Part shown: in pieces, positions 1 to 10,257 of the stretch
How the letters are laid out: the number at the start of each line of letters is the position of its first letter
Position numbering within the stretch: the first letter of the stretch is position 1
Assembly (NCBI GenBank): GCA_963791905.1
Contig: CAWBTX010000004.1
Span: 372,001 to 436,000 of the forward strand
Direction of reading: 5' to 3'
DNA: 64,000 bases
From: Gaiellasilicea sp963791905
GTDB taxonomy: Bacteria > Actinomycetota > Thermoleophilia > Gaiellales > Gaiellaceae
Notes under the pieces: generated by a model
What the model saw: only the letters and a program-made list of their open reading frames with translations
Database searches by the model: none
Told to the model about the DNA's origin: nothing
Program-made: the position numbers and the translations under genes

Positions 1-694
1 AATATCCGGCCCGGGGTCCCCACGGGTCGCACCAGCCTCCTTCGGTCCCGGCTGCGAATGTCCACACCGGCGCGCCGACGGTGAGCGTCTTCGAGTCGGC
101 GACGTAATCGCTGTTGAGGATCGGCAGCCCGATGGGGCCACGGTGCTGGACGAAACGCCCGTCGACGACCATCGTGTAGAGCCCGGCAGGGGCGGTTTCG
201 CGGTAGAGGGCGCCCCTGTCCGCGGAGACCGCGGTCGGCACCGTACGTTGCCAGGCACCTGCCAGCCCGGCGGGAGGAGCAGGTGACGCCCGCACCTGCG
301 CGACCACGGTCCTCGATGCGGTCTGCCGGTCCGCACCCTGCGAGGTTGCTCGGACCGTGAACTCATGGCGTCCCGGTGAGAGCCACGACGTGACGAGATA
401 GCCGGTTCGAACGGCCTTCGTGACCTCGTCGCGGCCGTCTGCGCCGAACGCGAACGGTGTCAGGCGGTTGTCGAAGACGGGATGCCCGTCGATCAGGAAC
501 TCGACCCCGGGGAAGTTGACAGGCGCTGACGGGTAGGCGATCCACTTGATCCTGTGCGGCAGCACCCTCTTGCCGTCGAGGGTGGACCTGATCGTGAACT
601 TCGCGGTCGGCCGCGCGACCGCGGACGGCGCGGTGAGTACGACCACCAGCGCCGTCAGCCCGAGCACGAGCGACACAGCTCTCCGTGCGCTCAT
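1..694 (-). CDS. Secreted protein of unknown function, C-terminus cut off by window edge
   Basis: The frame is open from an ATG at 694 to position 1, so the 3' end lies outside the window. The protein begins MSARRAVSLVLGLTALV followed by an A/V-rich stretch, a typical Sec signal peptide, then a mature part rich in beta-strand-like sequence with motifs such as RHEFTVRAT. A run near its visible end (GAWQRTV) faintly recalls the GTWQATV of the secreted protein at 28055-28577. No family is recognised. It is divergent from the receiver gene that starts at 853; the 158-bp gap presumably holds both promoters. The reading frame chosen is supported by the signal peptide and by uninterrupted coding over 231 codons. 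Confidence 0.7.
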   Translation of the reverse strand, partial: MSARRAVSLVLGLTALVVVLTAPSAVARPTAKFTIRSTLDGKRVLPHRIKWIAYPSAPVNFPGVEFLIDGHPVFDNRLTPFAFGADGRDEVTKAVRTGYLVTSWLSPGRHEFTVRATSQGADRQTASRTVVAQVRASPAPPAGLAGAWQRTVPTAVSADRGALYRETAPAGLYTMVVDGRFVQHRGPIGLPILNSDYVADSKTLTVGAPVWTFAAGTEGGWCDPWGPRAGY

Positions 695-852
695 CACAGC
701 CTCCTTCGGTCGACGATGACGCCACGCTACGACCCGCGTTCGAGCCTCTCATCGGGGCCAGCCTCAGACCTGCCTTGTGGCTAGCACGGACGAATGCGTC
801 AGTCCGTGGTAGCCGCAATGCGGTCGGCGGCGATCGGTGGGACGATTCACGC

Positions 853-1203
853 ATGCGCCCCTCGGTGCTGATCGTCGATGACCACGACGGCTTCCGCTCG
901 TCCGCGACGGCGCTACTGGAGCTCCAGGGCTTCGAGGTCGTCGGAGCCGTCGAGGACGGAGAGACGGCGCTCGACTCGGTCGAGCGGCTCCGGCCGGAAG
1001 TCGTCCTGCTCGACGTCCAGCTGCCGGGCATGGATGGGTTCGAAGTGGCTGAGCGCCTCGCCGCGAGTGCGCATGCTCCGCGTGTCGTTCTCATCTCAAG
1101 CCGGCGTCGGAGTGCCTATGACGCGCGTCTACCGGGTGCGCCGGTGGCCGGCTACCTGGGGAAGCACGAGCTGTCCGGGGCTGCACTTACGGCGCTCCTG
1201 TGA
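853..1203 (+). CDS. Stand-alone receiver (REC) domain response regulator
   Basis: 116 residues starting MRPSVLIVDDHDG. It is a complete CheY-like receiver and nothing else: acidic pair D9/D10, phospho-acceptor D54 in LLDVQLPGMDG, hydroxyl residue in VVLISS and the conserved Lys in GYLGKHE. There is no HTH or other output domain. It probably acts as a phosphate sink, a relay intermediate or a protein-interaction output for the kinase encoded next. Its TGA overlaps the ATG of that kinase gene (TGATG at 1201-1205), so the two are translationally coupled. The ATG at 853 is chosen because homologous receivers start exactly there; an in-frame upstream extension exists but lacks domain similarity. 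Confidence 0.85.
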   Translation: MRPSVLIVDDHDGFRSSATALLELQGFEVVGAVEDGETALDSVERLRPEVVLLDVQLPGMDGFEVAERLAASAHAPRVVLISSRRRSAYDARLPGAPVAGYLGKHELSGAALTALL

Positions 1204-2796
1204 TGCGCCGCATCGCGCTGGTCGCCATTGCCTGTGTCGGTGCCGCCGTCGGAGTTCTCGCGGAGCAGCATGCGTATGCCTGGCGAGACCTGGGTGGCTG
1301 GCTTCCCGATCTGCTCGCCGGCTGGACGCTGATCGGGCTCGGCATCGTCCTGCTGGCACTCCGGCGTCCGCCCGGCGCCGCCGCGCTCTTGCTGCTGGCA
1401 GGGTTCACCTGGTTCGCCTTCAACTTCGAGACAACCGGTCCCGGACGAGCTGCGTCGACTTGCCGGAGACGCGGCTTACCTCCATCGGGCGCCGCTCTTC
1501 GCCCTCGCGTTGTCGCTCCCGTCGGGCCGGCCGCGGACGAGGCTTGCCGTGGCCGGTGTCGCCGTCGCGTGGGCGTCCGTTCTCCTGACACCGATCTGGG
1601 ACAACGATTGGACCGCGCTCCTCCTCGTCGGCTACTTCGTTGTCACCGCGACCCTGATCCGCTCCCGCGCGACCGGGCGGCGGAGCCGCACCATCGCGTC
1701 TCGCGGCCTGGCGGCCGTGGCGGTTCTCGGCACGGTGATCGCCGCCGACGCGGTCCGGAACATCGCCGGCGCGCCGCAGGGCGGCCTTCTCGAGGGAACC
1801 GTCTTCGGCTATGCGCTCGCCGTGGCGGCTACGGGCATCCTGCTCACCTCGGGAGCGATGCTCGCCGCGCCCGCGTCGCTCGCCGAGCGGGCGGTCGCCC
1901 TCGAGGGCACGGGCCGCACGCTGCGCGACGCTCTCCGCGACCTGCTCGGCGACCCACGGTTGGAGGTCGGGTTCGCGACCGGCTCCGCGCCGCCCGTCGA
2001 CGACTTCGGCCGCGCGCTCGCGGAGCCGTCCGACGGACGGCTCGCAACGCCGGTAACGGTCGCCGGCCGGCGCGTGGCGGTCGTGATCCACGAGCCGGCC
2101 ACGCTCGACGATGCGTCGACGCGGGCTGCCGTCTTCGCGGCAGTCGGTCTGGCCGCGGAGCGCGCCCGTCTGCGCGCGGAGGTCGGCCGCCAGGTGGAGG
2201 CAGTCGAGGCGTCCGGGCGGAGACTGCTGCTGGCCGAGGACGCGGAGCGGCTGCGACTCGCCGATCGGCTCGAGCGGGGGCCTGGAGCGGATCTCGCCGA
2301 CGCCGAGCTGCTCGTCAGGGCGGCACGGAGCGTGCCGGCGGGCGAGGCGCTCACCGCAGCACTCGACCGCGCAGGCGAGCAGCTGGCGCTCGTGCGACCG
2401 GAACTCGACATCCAGGCGCATGGACTCGGCGGGATCGAGGGTGACGAACTCGTGCCGGAGCTCGAGCGGCTCGCTGACCGCGTGCCCCTGGCGACAGAGC
2501 TCCGCCTATCGGAGCTGAGTGTGCCGTCCGAGATCGCCTCGGCACTGTGGTTCGTCTGCTCGGAAAGTCTCACCAACGTGGCCAAGCACGCCGAGGCGCA
2601 GCACGTTCTGGTGGCGCTCTCCGCGGAGAACGGCGCCGTCCGCCTGAGCGTCCAGGACGACGGCTGCGGCGGCGCTGATCCTCGTGGCTCCGGTCTTGCC
2701 GGCCTGGCCGACCGGGTTGAGGTTCTCGGCGGTCGCTTCGTCGTGGAGGCGCCCCCCGAAGGCGGCACGCGGATCGTCGCCGAGCTACCGCTCTGA
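1203..2796 (+). CDS. NarL/LiaS-type sensor histidine kinase lacking the phospho-acceptor histidine
   Basis: The N-terminal half is hydrophobic (several membrane segments, about residues 1-220), followed by a GAF-like/linker region, a dimerisation helix pair and a HATPase_c domain. The ATPase is complete: N box ESLTNVAKHA, then DDGCGGADPRGSGLAG. The dimerisation segment that should read like ERDLHDGAQQRL reads ADRLERGPGADL, so Glu occupies the position of the phospho-accepting His. One frame break near 1440 (one extra C in a CCC run; removing it gives TTGPDELRRLAG) splits the gene. The gene follows the receiver gene with an overlapping start, and its 3' end overlaps the convergent gene at 2785 by 12 bp. 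The family assignment is firm; loss of autophosphorylation is inferred. Confidence 0.8.
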
Positions 2797-4551
2797 ACGC
2801 CTATTCGTCCGAATGATCCCGTGCTCGTCGACATCGACGCCGAAGCTCTCGGAGGCGCTCTCGATGAACTTGCCGTTCCACTCGATCAGCGTGCACTCGT
2901 AGTCCCACGGAATCGAGCGGTCGCGGTGGCAGGGCACGAACGTGCGGCCGAGCTGCCGCTCGAGCAGGCGGGAGGTCTCGCCTGCCGACAGCTTCCCGCG
3001 CGCGCCGCAGAGGGGCGTGCAGTCGACTCGCCTCCAGGTACCTCGCCAGGCCCGCTCGAGCCAGTCGGGCTCCGTGCGCGGATCGAGGGCAGTGATCGCG
3101 AGGTCGCCGTTGCCGCTGGGCGTCCACCTGATCCCGACATAGCCGCCGCACGGCGTTCTCGGGTTCCAGTCGAGCTGGACGAACCTGTTCGGCAGGTCGA
3201 GCCGGCCGCGGCACGGAGCGCGGATCCCGCCTTGCCACTCGACGGCGAACCGGTAGGGCTCGTCGTAGAACGTGAGAGTCGTCACACCCTCGTTCTGTTC
3301 GATCTCGGCCGCGCTCGCACCCGCCGCCCGCAGCGCCGCCTCGGTGAACGCGTGTCGATAGCTGCCGTCCGGGGGCATCGATGCGTGAAAGACCGCATTC
3401 GAGACGTCGAAGCCCGGTGTGAACACGGGCTCGGCCGGAGGCCCGGCGCAGGGCTGAAGCGGCGTCTCGCTGCGGGCTGGGTGCCGCTCGATTTCCGCCA
3501 GGAGCCGCGCGGTCGCCGGGTCTCGCTTCCAGGAGTTGAGGAGTGGCGCGGTCCGGGCGCGAAACACGGATAGCGCCGACCGGGGAGCCTTCACGACGGT
3601 CCCGCCTGCTGCGCAGAACGCCTTTGCCGCCGCGCGCTCCGCGGCCAGGGCGCCGGCGGGATCAGTCAGCTCCGCGGCCGCCCCTCTGAGCGCCCTCCGC
3701 TGCTCTCCTCTCAACCGCCTCAGGGCCCGGTTCGAGGCGACGACCACGGCGAACCTGGGAAAGAGCACCACGTCGTCGGCTGTGTAGGCGAAGCGTGGGA
3801 AGGCGTCGTCGGACAGCGGGACGATCTCGGCGTCGTTGTCGAACCCGCTGAAGACGGCGGTGTCTCCCCGCTGCACGTCGAGGTCGACCGGGCGGGCCCC
3901 GAGTGCCCGCAGGACGGCGCGGGTTGTTCTGGACGAGTCGGCCCGGATCCTGGCGCCATCGAAGTCCGCCGGAACCAGCAGCGGCTTCAGGAAGCCGAAC
4001 GGCCGGTAGAGCCCCTCGGGCACGAGCCCGAGGCCCGTGGCGAGATCTGCTCGAGACCCGCGCAGCCGCGCCGAGGCTAGGCTCCCCGCCACCGCCGCGG
4101 CGTGTGTCAGCGAGGTGATCAGGAACGGTGCCTGGAGCGGACGCAACGTCGTGACCCCCTGTTGCTCGAACGCGTGCGAGGGGAACAGGCCGAGTTGGAC
4201 GTCGTCTCTCCGCACCGCGCGGATCGCGCTGGTCTCCACCCGGCGGATCGGGGTCGTGGGCGCCAACCTCGCCGGCCAGGAGACGACGTCGATTCGCAGC
4301 GAGCCGTGCGAGAGCGCATCGACGCGACGGGCGAAGCGCTCCGCAGCCACCGCCCCTGGCTTGCCGGGGTATTCGAGGACGGCCAGCCGCAGCGAGACGG
4401 CCCGGCTCGCTCCTGACTTGCCGGCCGGGCCGTCGCCGCCGGACACCTCGCGCATGGTCCACGCCACGGCGACGAGGGTGAGTCCGACGAGCATCGCGAT
4501 GAGCAGTCGAGTTCGCGTCAGCGCCGCCTCCGAGGTTTGCGCTGTGCCCAC
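2785..4551 (-). CDS. Orphan DctP-like TRAP solute-binding protein with an extra C-terminal domain
   Basis: 588 residues, GTG start. Residues about 13-35 form a signal peptide or N-terminal anchor. Residues about 50-360 look like a DctP-type TRAP transporter solute-binding domain: the LRLAVLEYPG start, the Arg-containing PADFDGARIRA segment and a FEQQGVTTLRPLQAPFLI stretch match the family pattern. A further ~220 residues with several Cys (CRGRL, TPCGG, CTPLCG, VPCHRD, YECTL) have no match I recognise. No DctQ/DctM membrane genes lie nearby, so import by a TRAP system is not supported by context; it sits between two histidine kinase genes, which favours a ligand-sensing partner role. Its 3' end overlaps the convergent kinase gene. 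Confidence 0.6.
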   Translation of the reverse strand: MGTAQTSEAALTRTRLLIAMLVGLTLVAVAWTMREVSGGDGPAGKSGASRAVSLRLAVLEYPGKPGAVAAERFARRVDALSHGSLRIDVVSWPARLAPTTPIRRVETSAIRAVRRDDVQLGLFPSHAFEQQGVTTLRPLQAPFLITSLTHAAAVAGSLASARLRGSRADLATGLGLVPEGLYRPFGFLKPLLVPADFDGARIRADSSRTTRAVLRALGARPVDLDVQRGDTAVFSGFDNDAEIVPLSDDAFPRFAYTADDVVLFPRFAVVVASNRALRRLRGEQRRALRGAAAELTDPAGALAAERAAAKAFCAAGGTVVKAPRSALSVFRARTAPLLNSWKRDPATARLLAEIERHPARSETPLQPCAGPPAEPVFTPGFDVSNAVFHASMPPDGSYRHAFTEAALRAAGASAAEIEQNEGVTTLTFYDEPYRFAVEWQGGIRAPCRGRLDLPNRFVQLDWNPRTPCGGYVGIRWTPSGNGDLAITALDPRTEPDWLERAWRGTWRRVDCTPLCGARGKLSAGETSRLLERQLGRTFVPCHRDRSIPWDYECTLIEWNGKFIESASESFGVDVDEHGIIRTNRRSER

Positions 4552-4661
4552 GATCGCCGACGAGCGATGTCAGCGGCATCGTGGCGGGCACGGCAATCGT
4601 CGCAGACGAAATCCGTGTTGACCACAATCTCGACCGGCGCCGCCGGTGGGAGAATCGGGTG

Positions 4662-6423
4662 GTGAGCACGTCACGTGCGCTCGCGATTGCAGGCGCGGTC
4701 GTGGGAGCAGCCGGGGCCTGCTCGGCATTCTCTCGGTCGCGCTCGTCGGCGGGCTCGGAAGCAGCACGACGTACGACACGACGTACGGCGACGCGTCCGC
4801 GGCATTCGCCTTGCTCGAGGTCGCCGTGGGTGCCGGCCTGCTCCTCGTCGGCCTGGTGCTGCTCGCGCAGACGGCGACGGCAATCCTCGGGATGCTCGTG
4901 GTTGCCTGCTCGGCAGCGTGGTTTGCGCCACTTTGGGTCGGGTGGGAGGGGGGACCAGCGATCGTGCGAAACGCCGGCCTCGTCGTCGCGCCGCTGCTCC
5001 CGGCGTTCGTGCTCGGCGTCGTCGCGCTCATGCCACCACCGGCGGCAGGGTGGTGGCGCGTGGCCCTTCGCGCGTCTGTTGCGGTCGCGATCCTTGCGAC
5101 GGCCGTAGTATCGGTTGCGCTCGCGCTGGTCCTCGAGCCGATTCGCGACCGCTACTGCTGGAACGACTGCACGCTCGACCCCTTCCTGGTCAGCGATGAC
5201 ATCGAGCTCGCGCGCCGCCTGACCGCGATCCTGCTCGCCCTCGCCGCAGCGGGTGCGGTCGTCGCTTCTCTCATCGCCGTCGTGCGGCTCGCCCGAGCCG
5301 CTCCGGTGACTGCGGCGGCGCTCCGGGCCGGCGTTCGCCGCGGTCGCACTCGCCGGCATCGCGCTCGCTGCCTATGCCGCCTCGCTGCCACTTCGAGCCG
5401 CGCGAACTTCCGGACCGTTCGGTCTACGCGGCTCTCGAAGTCGCCCGGAGCCTGTCGCTCCTCGTGCTTGCGGTTGCGCTCCGCCTGGCTCGCCGTGCGG
5501 CCGACGCTCGTCCGTGGCCGGGTCACGCGCCTCGCGGTCGATCTGGAACGGTCGGCCGCAGCAGGCGGGCTCGGCCCTTGCTTGCGCAGACGCTCGGCGA
5601 TCCAGGGTTGAGGCTGGGCTACCCGGTTGGCACCGGCTCTCGGATCGTGGATGCCGACGGTCGGGCTCTCGCCTTCGACGACGCGCGGCACGTGACGACT
5701 CTCGTTGCCGGCGACGAGGTAGTCGCTCTCGTGGAGTCCGACGTGAGGAGCGTCGGCGCGCTCGAGCACGAGCTCGGCCCCGCCGTACGGCTTGCGCTGG
5801 GAAACGAGCGCCTCCGGTCGGAGTCGCTCGCGAGGCTGGAGGACGTGACCCGCTCGCGGGCTCGGATCGTCGAAACGGCAGACGCGGCCCGAAGGCGGAT
5901 GGAGCGGGATCTCCATGACGGCGCCCAGCAGCGGCTGCTGGCGCTGACCTACGACCTTCGTGTCGCATTGACCATCGCCGAGCGAGCCGGCGACGACCGC
6001 GTGCTCGTACCGCTGCGCACCGGACTCGCGCGGGTCGCCGCGGCGTCGGAGGAACTCCGGGAGATCGCTCACGGGATCTTCCCGGCAGAGCTCGCGTCGT
6101 CGGGACTCGAGGCTGCCCTGGAGTCGCTTGCGGATGTCCGGCCGCTCCGCCTCGCGGTCGACCTCCCCGCCGGGCGGCGCTATCGACCCGATGTCGAGAT
6201 GGCGGCGTATGCGGCGGTCGTCGACGCCGTCGACGCACAGGCGGACGGAGAAGGGATGCCGGTGCTCGTCACCATCGGCGAGCGGGACGGACGCCTGCGC
6301 TTGACCGTGGACGGCGTCGAGAGCTGGGGCGAACGGCTCGTCCTCGTCGAAGACCGGGTTCTCGCGACCGGCGGCGAGCTCACCGCCGAGACGCCGAGGC
6401 TCGAGGTCGCACTACCGGCTTGA
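4662..6423 (+). CDS. NarL/LiaS-type sensor histidine kinase with a degenerate ATPase domain
   Basis: Coding continues through three frames with at least five apparent single-base breaks between 4710 and 5600, then is uninterrupted to 6423. The N-terminal ~230 residues are strongly hydrophobic (multiple membrane spans), followed by a membrane-proximal helix and a canonical HisKA_3 motif, RRRMERDLHDGAQQRLLAL, with the acceptor His, and the downstream EIAHGIFPAEL motif. The following HATPase_c region aligns in register but has lost its signatures: the N box reads VVDAVDAQADGE without Asn and the G box reads TVDGVESWG, with the second glycine box missing. This degenerate part lies in the uninterrupted section. 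The GTG at 4662 (GGGAG upstream) is the likely start. Either a real phospho-acceptor half-kinase or a decaying gene. Confidence 0.7.
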
Positions 6424-7490
6424 TCACAGTGGCTCGAAGGCGGGCTCCGGCGGCTGGATGACGCGCGTACCCGCGAGCCCCCAGCGGCTGTCGAAGTGCG
6501 GTGGCAGGAGACCGAGCCGCGCGAGTGCGAACGGCAGCCGCGTGGTGGCGCGCATCTCGGCGCTGTGCGCCCAGGTGCCCTCGACCCCGACGACCGGCGC
6601 GGTGGGGTTGAGCCGCCTGATCATGGTGAGGAGCCGACTCGACTGCCGGTGCGGATCGACGACGATGCGGTCGCGCCGGCTCCACCAGAGCTGCAACGGC
6701 ACACACGACTCCGCGAGAGCCCGAGCGTACGTGAGTGGGCTGCGGGCCGCGTACGCCCCGGGGACGTCGTCCGGACTGCCGCCGATCTCAGTTCTGGCGA
6801 GCCCTTGCAGCACGGCGCCGAGCGAGGCGCCGAGGTTGGCACGGCAGCGGCGCCGCACTGGAGGCGCGGGAACTGCCGGTACTGGTGACCGAAGTCGGCG
6901 ACGGAGTCGAAGGCGGCGGCGCCGGCCAGCAGGCGCGGGTACTTGGCGAGGAGGAGCAGCGTCTCCTGGCCGCCCATGCTGCCGCCGAGCGCGAAGACGC
7001 GCTTCGCGTCGATTGCAAGCCACGGGAGCGCGCGGCGAAGGATCTCGGGCATCCGGGCCAGATCGTCGATCTGATCGGGCGCGCCCCAGGAATGCTCGCC
7101 GAGATGGTTCCCCTGGCCGTCGGGGTCGACGACCGCGAAGCCGCCGATCCCCGGCAGGTTGCCCCAGAGCTTCAGGTTCGCGTGGCCGTCGACGCCGCGC
7201 CCGTGCGGCGAGATGACGAAGTGGGATCGTCGGGTGCCTGGCCGGCCCGTACCAGGCCGGAGGAGGACGTAGGCTGTCCGGGTGCGGCCGGGGCGCGAGC
7301 GGTAGCTGATCGGCCACACGCGCGTGTGCGATCGGTGCTCGAGCGCTGCGTCCCTGGGCTGCGGCGCGCGAAGAGGCGCTGCGATCGATGCCGTGCCGCC
7401 GACCATTCCGACAGCGACGACGAGCGTGAGAAGCGTCCGAGCCGACCTGAATCCATGCCTCCGAGGCTCGTCTGGAAGGGCTCGCGTCAC
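6424..7490 (-). CDS. Secreted alpha/beta-hydrolase
   Basis: GTG start at 7490 gives an N-terminus with a signal peptide (TLLTLVVAVGMVGGTASIAA). The alpha/beta-hydrolase core shows a nucleophile elbow GGSMGGQE, an Asp in WWSRRDRIVVDP and a His in WAHSAEM, in the right order for a Ser-Asp-His triad. The prolyl-oligopeptidase/feruloyl-esterase-like style (SPHGRGVDG early in the fold) suggests an esterase or peptidase; the substrate cannot be read from the sequence. One frame break near 6850 separates the nucleophile half from the Asp/His half. It abuts the convergent kinase gene with no gap. It lies just downstream of the solute-binding protein gene at 7544 on the same strand. Confidence 0.7.
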
Positions 7491-7543
7491 ATCGAGGCTG
7501 GTACCGGACCGCGCTTGTCGGTGCCACGGGACCGCGCTCCGTG

Positions 7544-9418
7544 CTATCCGAGGCCCGGTGTCCGCGTCGGTTCGTGCGAGCGCTTGACCGCGACGTGCGC
7601 GAACGCGGTCATACCCGTCGAGTGGTCGAACTCCCACTTCGCGACCTGCGGCCCGAGGAACGTGACCGCATTGCGCCACAGGAATGGGATGACCGGCACG
7701 ATCTCGGCGGTCAGCTGCCTGTCGAGCGCGGCGTAGCAGCTGGCGCGACGGGTGCCGTCGAGCGAGCTGCACCGGGCGATCGCGTTGTCGACACTTGGGA
7801 CATGCCGGACGGCGCCGCTGACGTGGAGCCTGGCCGCCTGCTTCTGCGTCAGCCCGAGGAGCGAGAGTTGAGATTGTCCTTGGGCCGGATGCTCCGCCCC
7901 CGGAAGTGCAGGTCGAAGAAGCTGGAGGGGTCGGGCCAGGGCTTCACCCACTGGATGTTGCTGAGGACAGGGTTGTTGCTGCCGGGCACGTCCGGGGCCG
8001 GCGCCGGTTGATGAACGCGATGCCGATCTTCAAGGCATTCGCCTTGACGATCGGCAGGATGCGTTGCGACGGTGCGAACGGCCCGTGCGAACCGATACGA
8101 ACGCCTTTGCACGCCTTCGCGATGCACACGCCGTCCCTGGAGTCGTACTTCGACTTCGCCATCTCGGCCTTTGCACGTCGGAGGTCGCCGTGGTCGCCGG
8201 GGCTCTTGTACGGCGCGAAGCCCTCGAGCTCGTCGTCGAGGAGCCCGTCGGGGATGATATGACCGGCGATCGGCCCGGCCAGCCGGCCCCCGTACGCGTC
8301 CCGCAGGGCTGCCCGGTCGATGACCCAGCTGAGCGCCCGGCGCACGTGGGCGTCGTCGAACGGCGGCTGGGTCAGGTTCAGCGAGATCCAGAGAGACTCG
8401 CCCCACGAGTTGAGCCTGAGCCGTCCGCGCCTGGCGGCCTCCGGCGCGTACCTGCGGATGAGCACGGGCCAATAGTCAGGTTGGTAGGCGTCCTCGAGCC
8501 GCCGGCCGCGAGCCGGCGCGCGGCCTCCGCGGCCTGGGCGCTCTGCACCTGGTGCTCAGGATCGGCGACGAAGACGAAGCGGTCGGGATTCGACTCGCGC
8601 GCCGCCGTGCTGTCGGTGCTCGGGTCGTACCGCGGGTTGCGGACGAGAGTGAGCTGCGTGGGCGAGATGCCGCGAATGGGCCGGATCGCACGGCACGAGC
8701 GGATCGACATCGCGCCCGACCCGTCGATCATGTACGGGCCGGACGAGATCACGTGGGATCCGTAGTCACCGAGCCTGCCCTCGAAGCACTTGCCCACTTC
8801 CGGCGGGATCGGTGCGGCCGGGGGAAGCGCGAGCCTGTTGAGGAAGTCGCCCGTCGGTTGGTCGAGAGTGAAGGCGATGTCCCGTGCGTTCGGCGTCGAG
8901 ATGCCCGAGATCGACCGAGCCCGGCCCGAGCGATATGCGTCGAACCCTCTGATGTCGCCGAAGGCAGGCGCCCACTCGGACCCGTTCCGCCTCCTGACGA
9001 GCCGCTCGACCGCGTAGCGGACGTCTGACGAGGTGATGACGCGGTTCACCGGCGGCCCGAACCGGATGCCGCGCTTGAGCGTGAACCTGTAGGTCCTGCC
9101 GCCGTTCGTCGGAGCAGGCACGCCCACGGCGAGGTCCGGCACCAGTTGCCGGCCGGCGGCCCCGGCGACGTGGTTGTAGCCCACGAGTGTGCGCAACAGG
9201 AGGTTCGAGTAGATCCCGCCCGCGGTGGTGTGGAACTCGGCGGTCGGGTCGAAGCCGTACGACCAGCCGAGTCGTCCCTGCCAGGTCGGCCAGCCGACCC
9301 GGTACGTCCCGCCCCGGAGCGACTGGGACTCGACGGCGGGGGCCGACGAGGTGGCGGCCGGCGACGCTGCGACCACCAGCGCTGCAACTGCGAGCACGCT
9401 CATCCGACTGCCGTTCAT
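7544..9418 (-). CDS. Family 5 extracellular solute-binding protein (SBP_bac_5), orphan
   Basis: ATG at 9418 gives a signal peptide (MSVLAVAALVVAASPAA) and a periplasmic/exported SBP of the oligopeptide/nickel class. Diagnostic features are GGRTYRFTLKRGIRF, YAVERLV, NPRYDPST and, after a frame break near 8490, the QPPFDDAHVRRALSWVIDR segment. Further breaks occur near 8000 and 7860; the last frame ends with PVIPFLWRNAVTFLGP. About 610-620 residues when joined. No permease or ATPase genes are adjacent; neighbours are a hydrolase, two histidine kinases and a LuxR-type regulator, so a receptor-like function is possible. The divergent gap 9419-9550 separates it from the response regulator gene. 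Confidence 0.75.
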
Positions 9419-9550
9419 GCGAGCCTCCCCGCCAAGGATTGCGCGTCGAGCCTACGGGCGGAAGGCCTCGTCTCTCATCGTTGTCACCTCGGGACCAACA
9501 CTGTGGCTGGCACGGGACCGGTCGTGCCGAGAGCGTGTCAGACTCGTGGC

Positions 9551-10205
9551 ATGCGGGTCGTGATCGCGGACGACGTGATGCTCACGAGAGAAGGGATCGT
9601 CCGCGTGCTCGCCGGCGCGGGCGTCGAGGTGGTCGGCGAGGCCGGCGAAGTCGACGCCTTGATGCGTGGTGTCGCCACAGCCCACCCGGATTGCGCAATC
9701 GTCGACATCCGCATGCCGCCGACGCATACGGACGAGGGGATCGTCGCGGCGCAGCGGATTCGCGAGCTCCACCCGGACGTCGGCGTGCTCGTCTCTGTCG
9801 CACCACGTCGAGCCGGGCTTCGCGATGCGGCTACTGGAGGAGCATCCCGAGAGGTCCGGCTACCTGCTCAAGGATCGCGTCAGCGATCCCGCCATCCTCG
9901 TCGATGCGCTTCGTCGGCTCGCCGAGGGCGAGACGGTGGTCGACCCGACGATCGTCTCCAGGCTGTTCGCGCGCCGGCGTGAGGCCGATCCAGTCGACGA
10001 GCTGTCCGAACGCGAGCGCGAGGTGCTCGGCCTCGTCGCCGAGGGCTTGTCGAACGTCGAGATCGGCAGGCGCCTCTTCATCACCGAGCGCACGGTCGAG
10101 GCGCACGTGAAGCAGATATTCCTCAAGCTCGGCATCGACCAGAGCCCGGAGACGAACCGCCGCGTGCTCGCGGTGCTTGCCTTCCTCCGTTCGAACGGCT
10201 CGTGA
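9551..10205 (+). CDS. NarL/FixJ-type response regulator (REC + LuxR HTH)
   Basis: About 217 residues. The receiver has the D7/D8 pair, phospho-acceptor D52 in AIVDIRMPP, and the Lys in GYLLKDRV. The C-terminal LuxR-type HTH reads ELSEREREVLGLVAEGLSN and then RTVEAHVKQIFLKLG, typical of DNA-binding NarL regulators. One extra base near 9793 (TCTG where a single Leu codon is expected) breaks the frame between VGVLV and SHHVEPGF; corrected, the protein matches the family end to end. It is the only DNA-binding regulator of this family in the region and is the natural target of the two NarL-type kinases at 1203 and 4662. Confidence 0.88.
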
Positions 10206-10257
10206 GCGAGTCCGGCTTCTCGACCGCGAGAGCGCGCCCGCCGCTTAGAGTTCGGAC

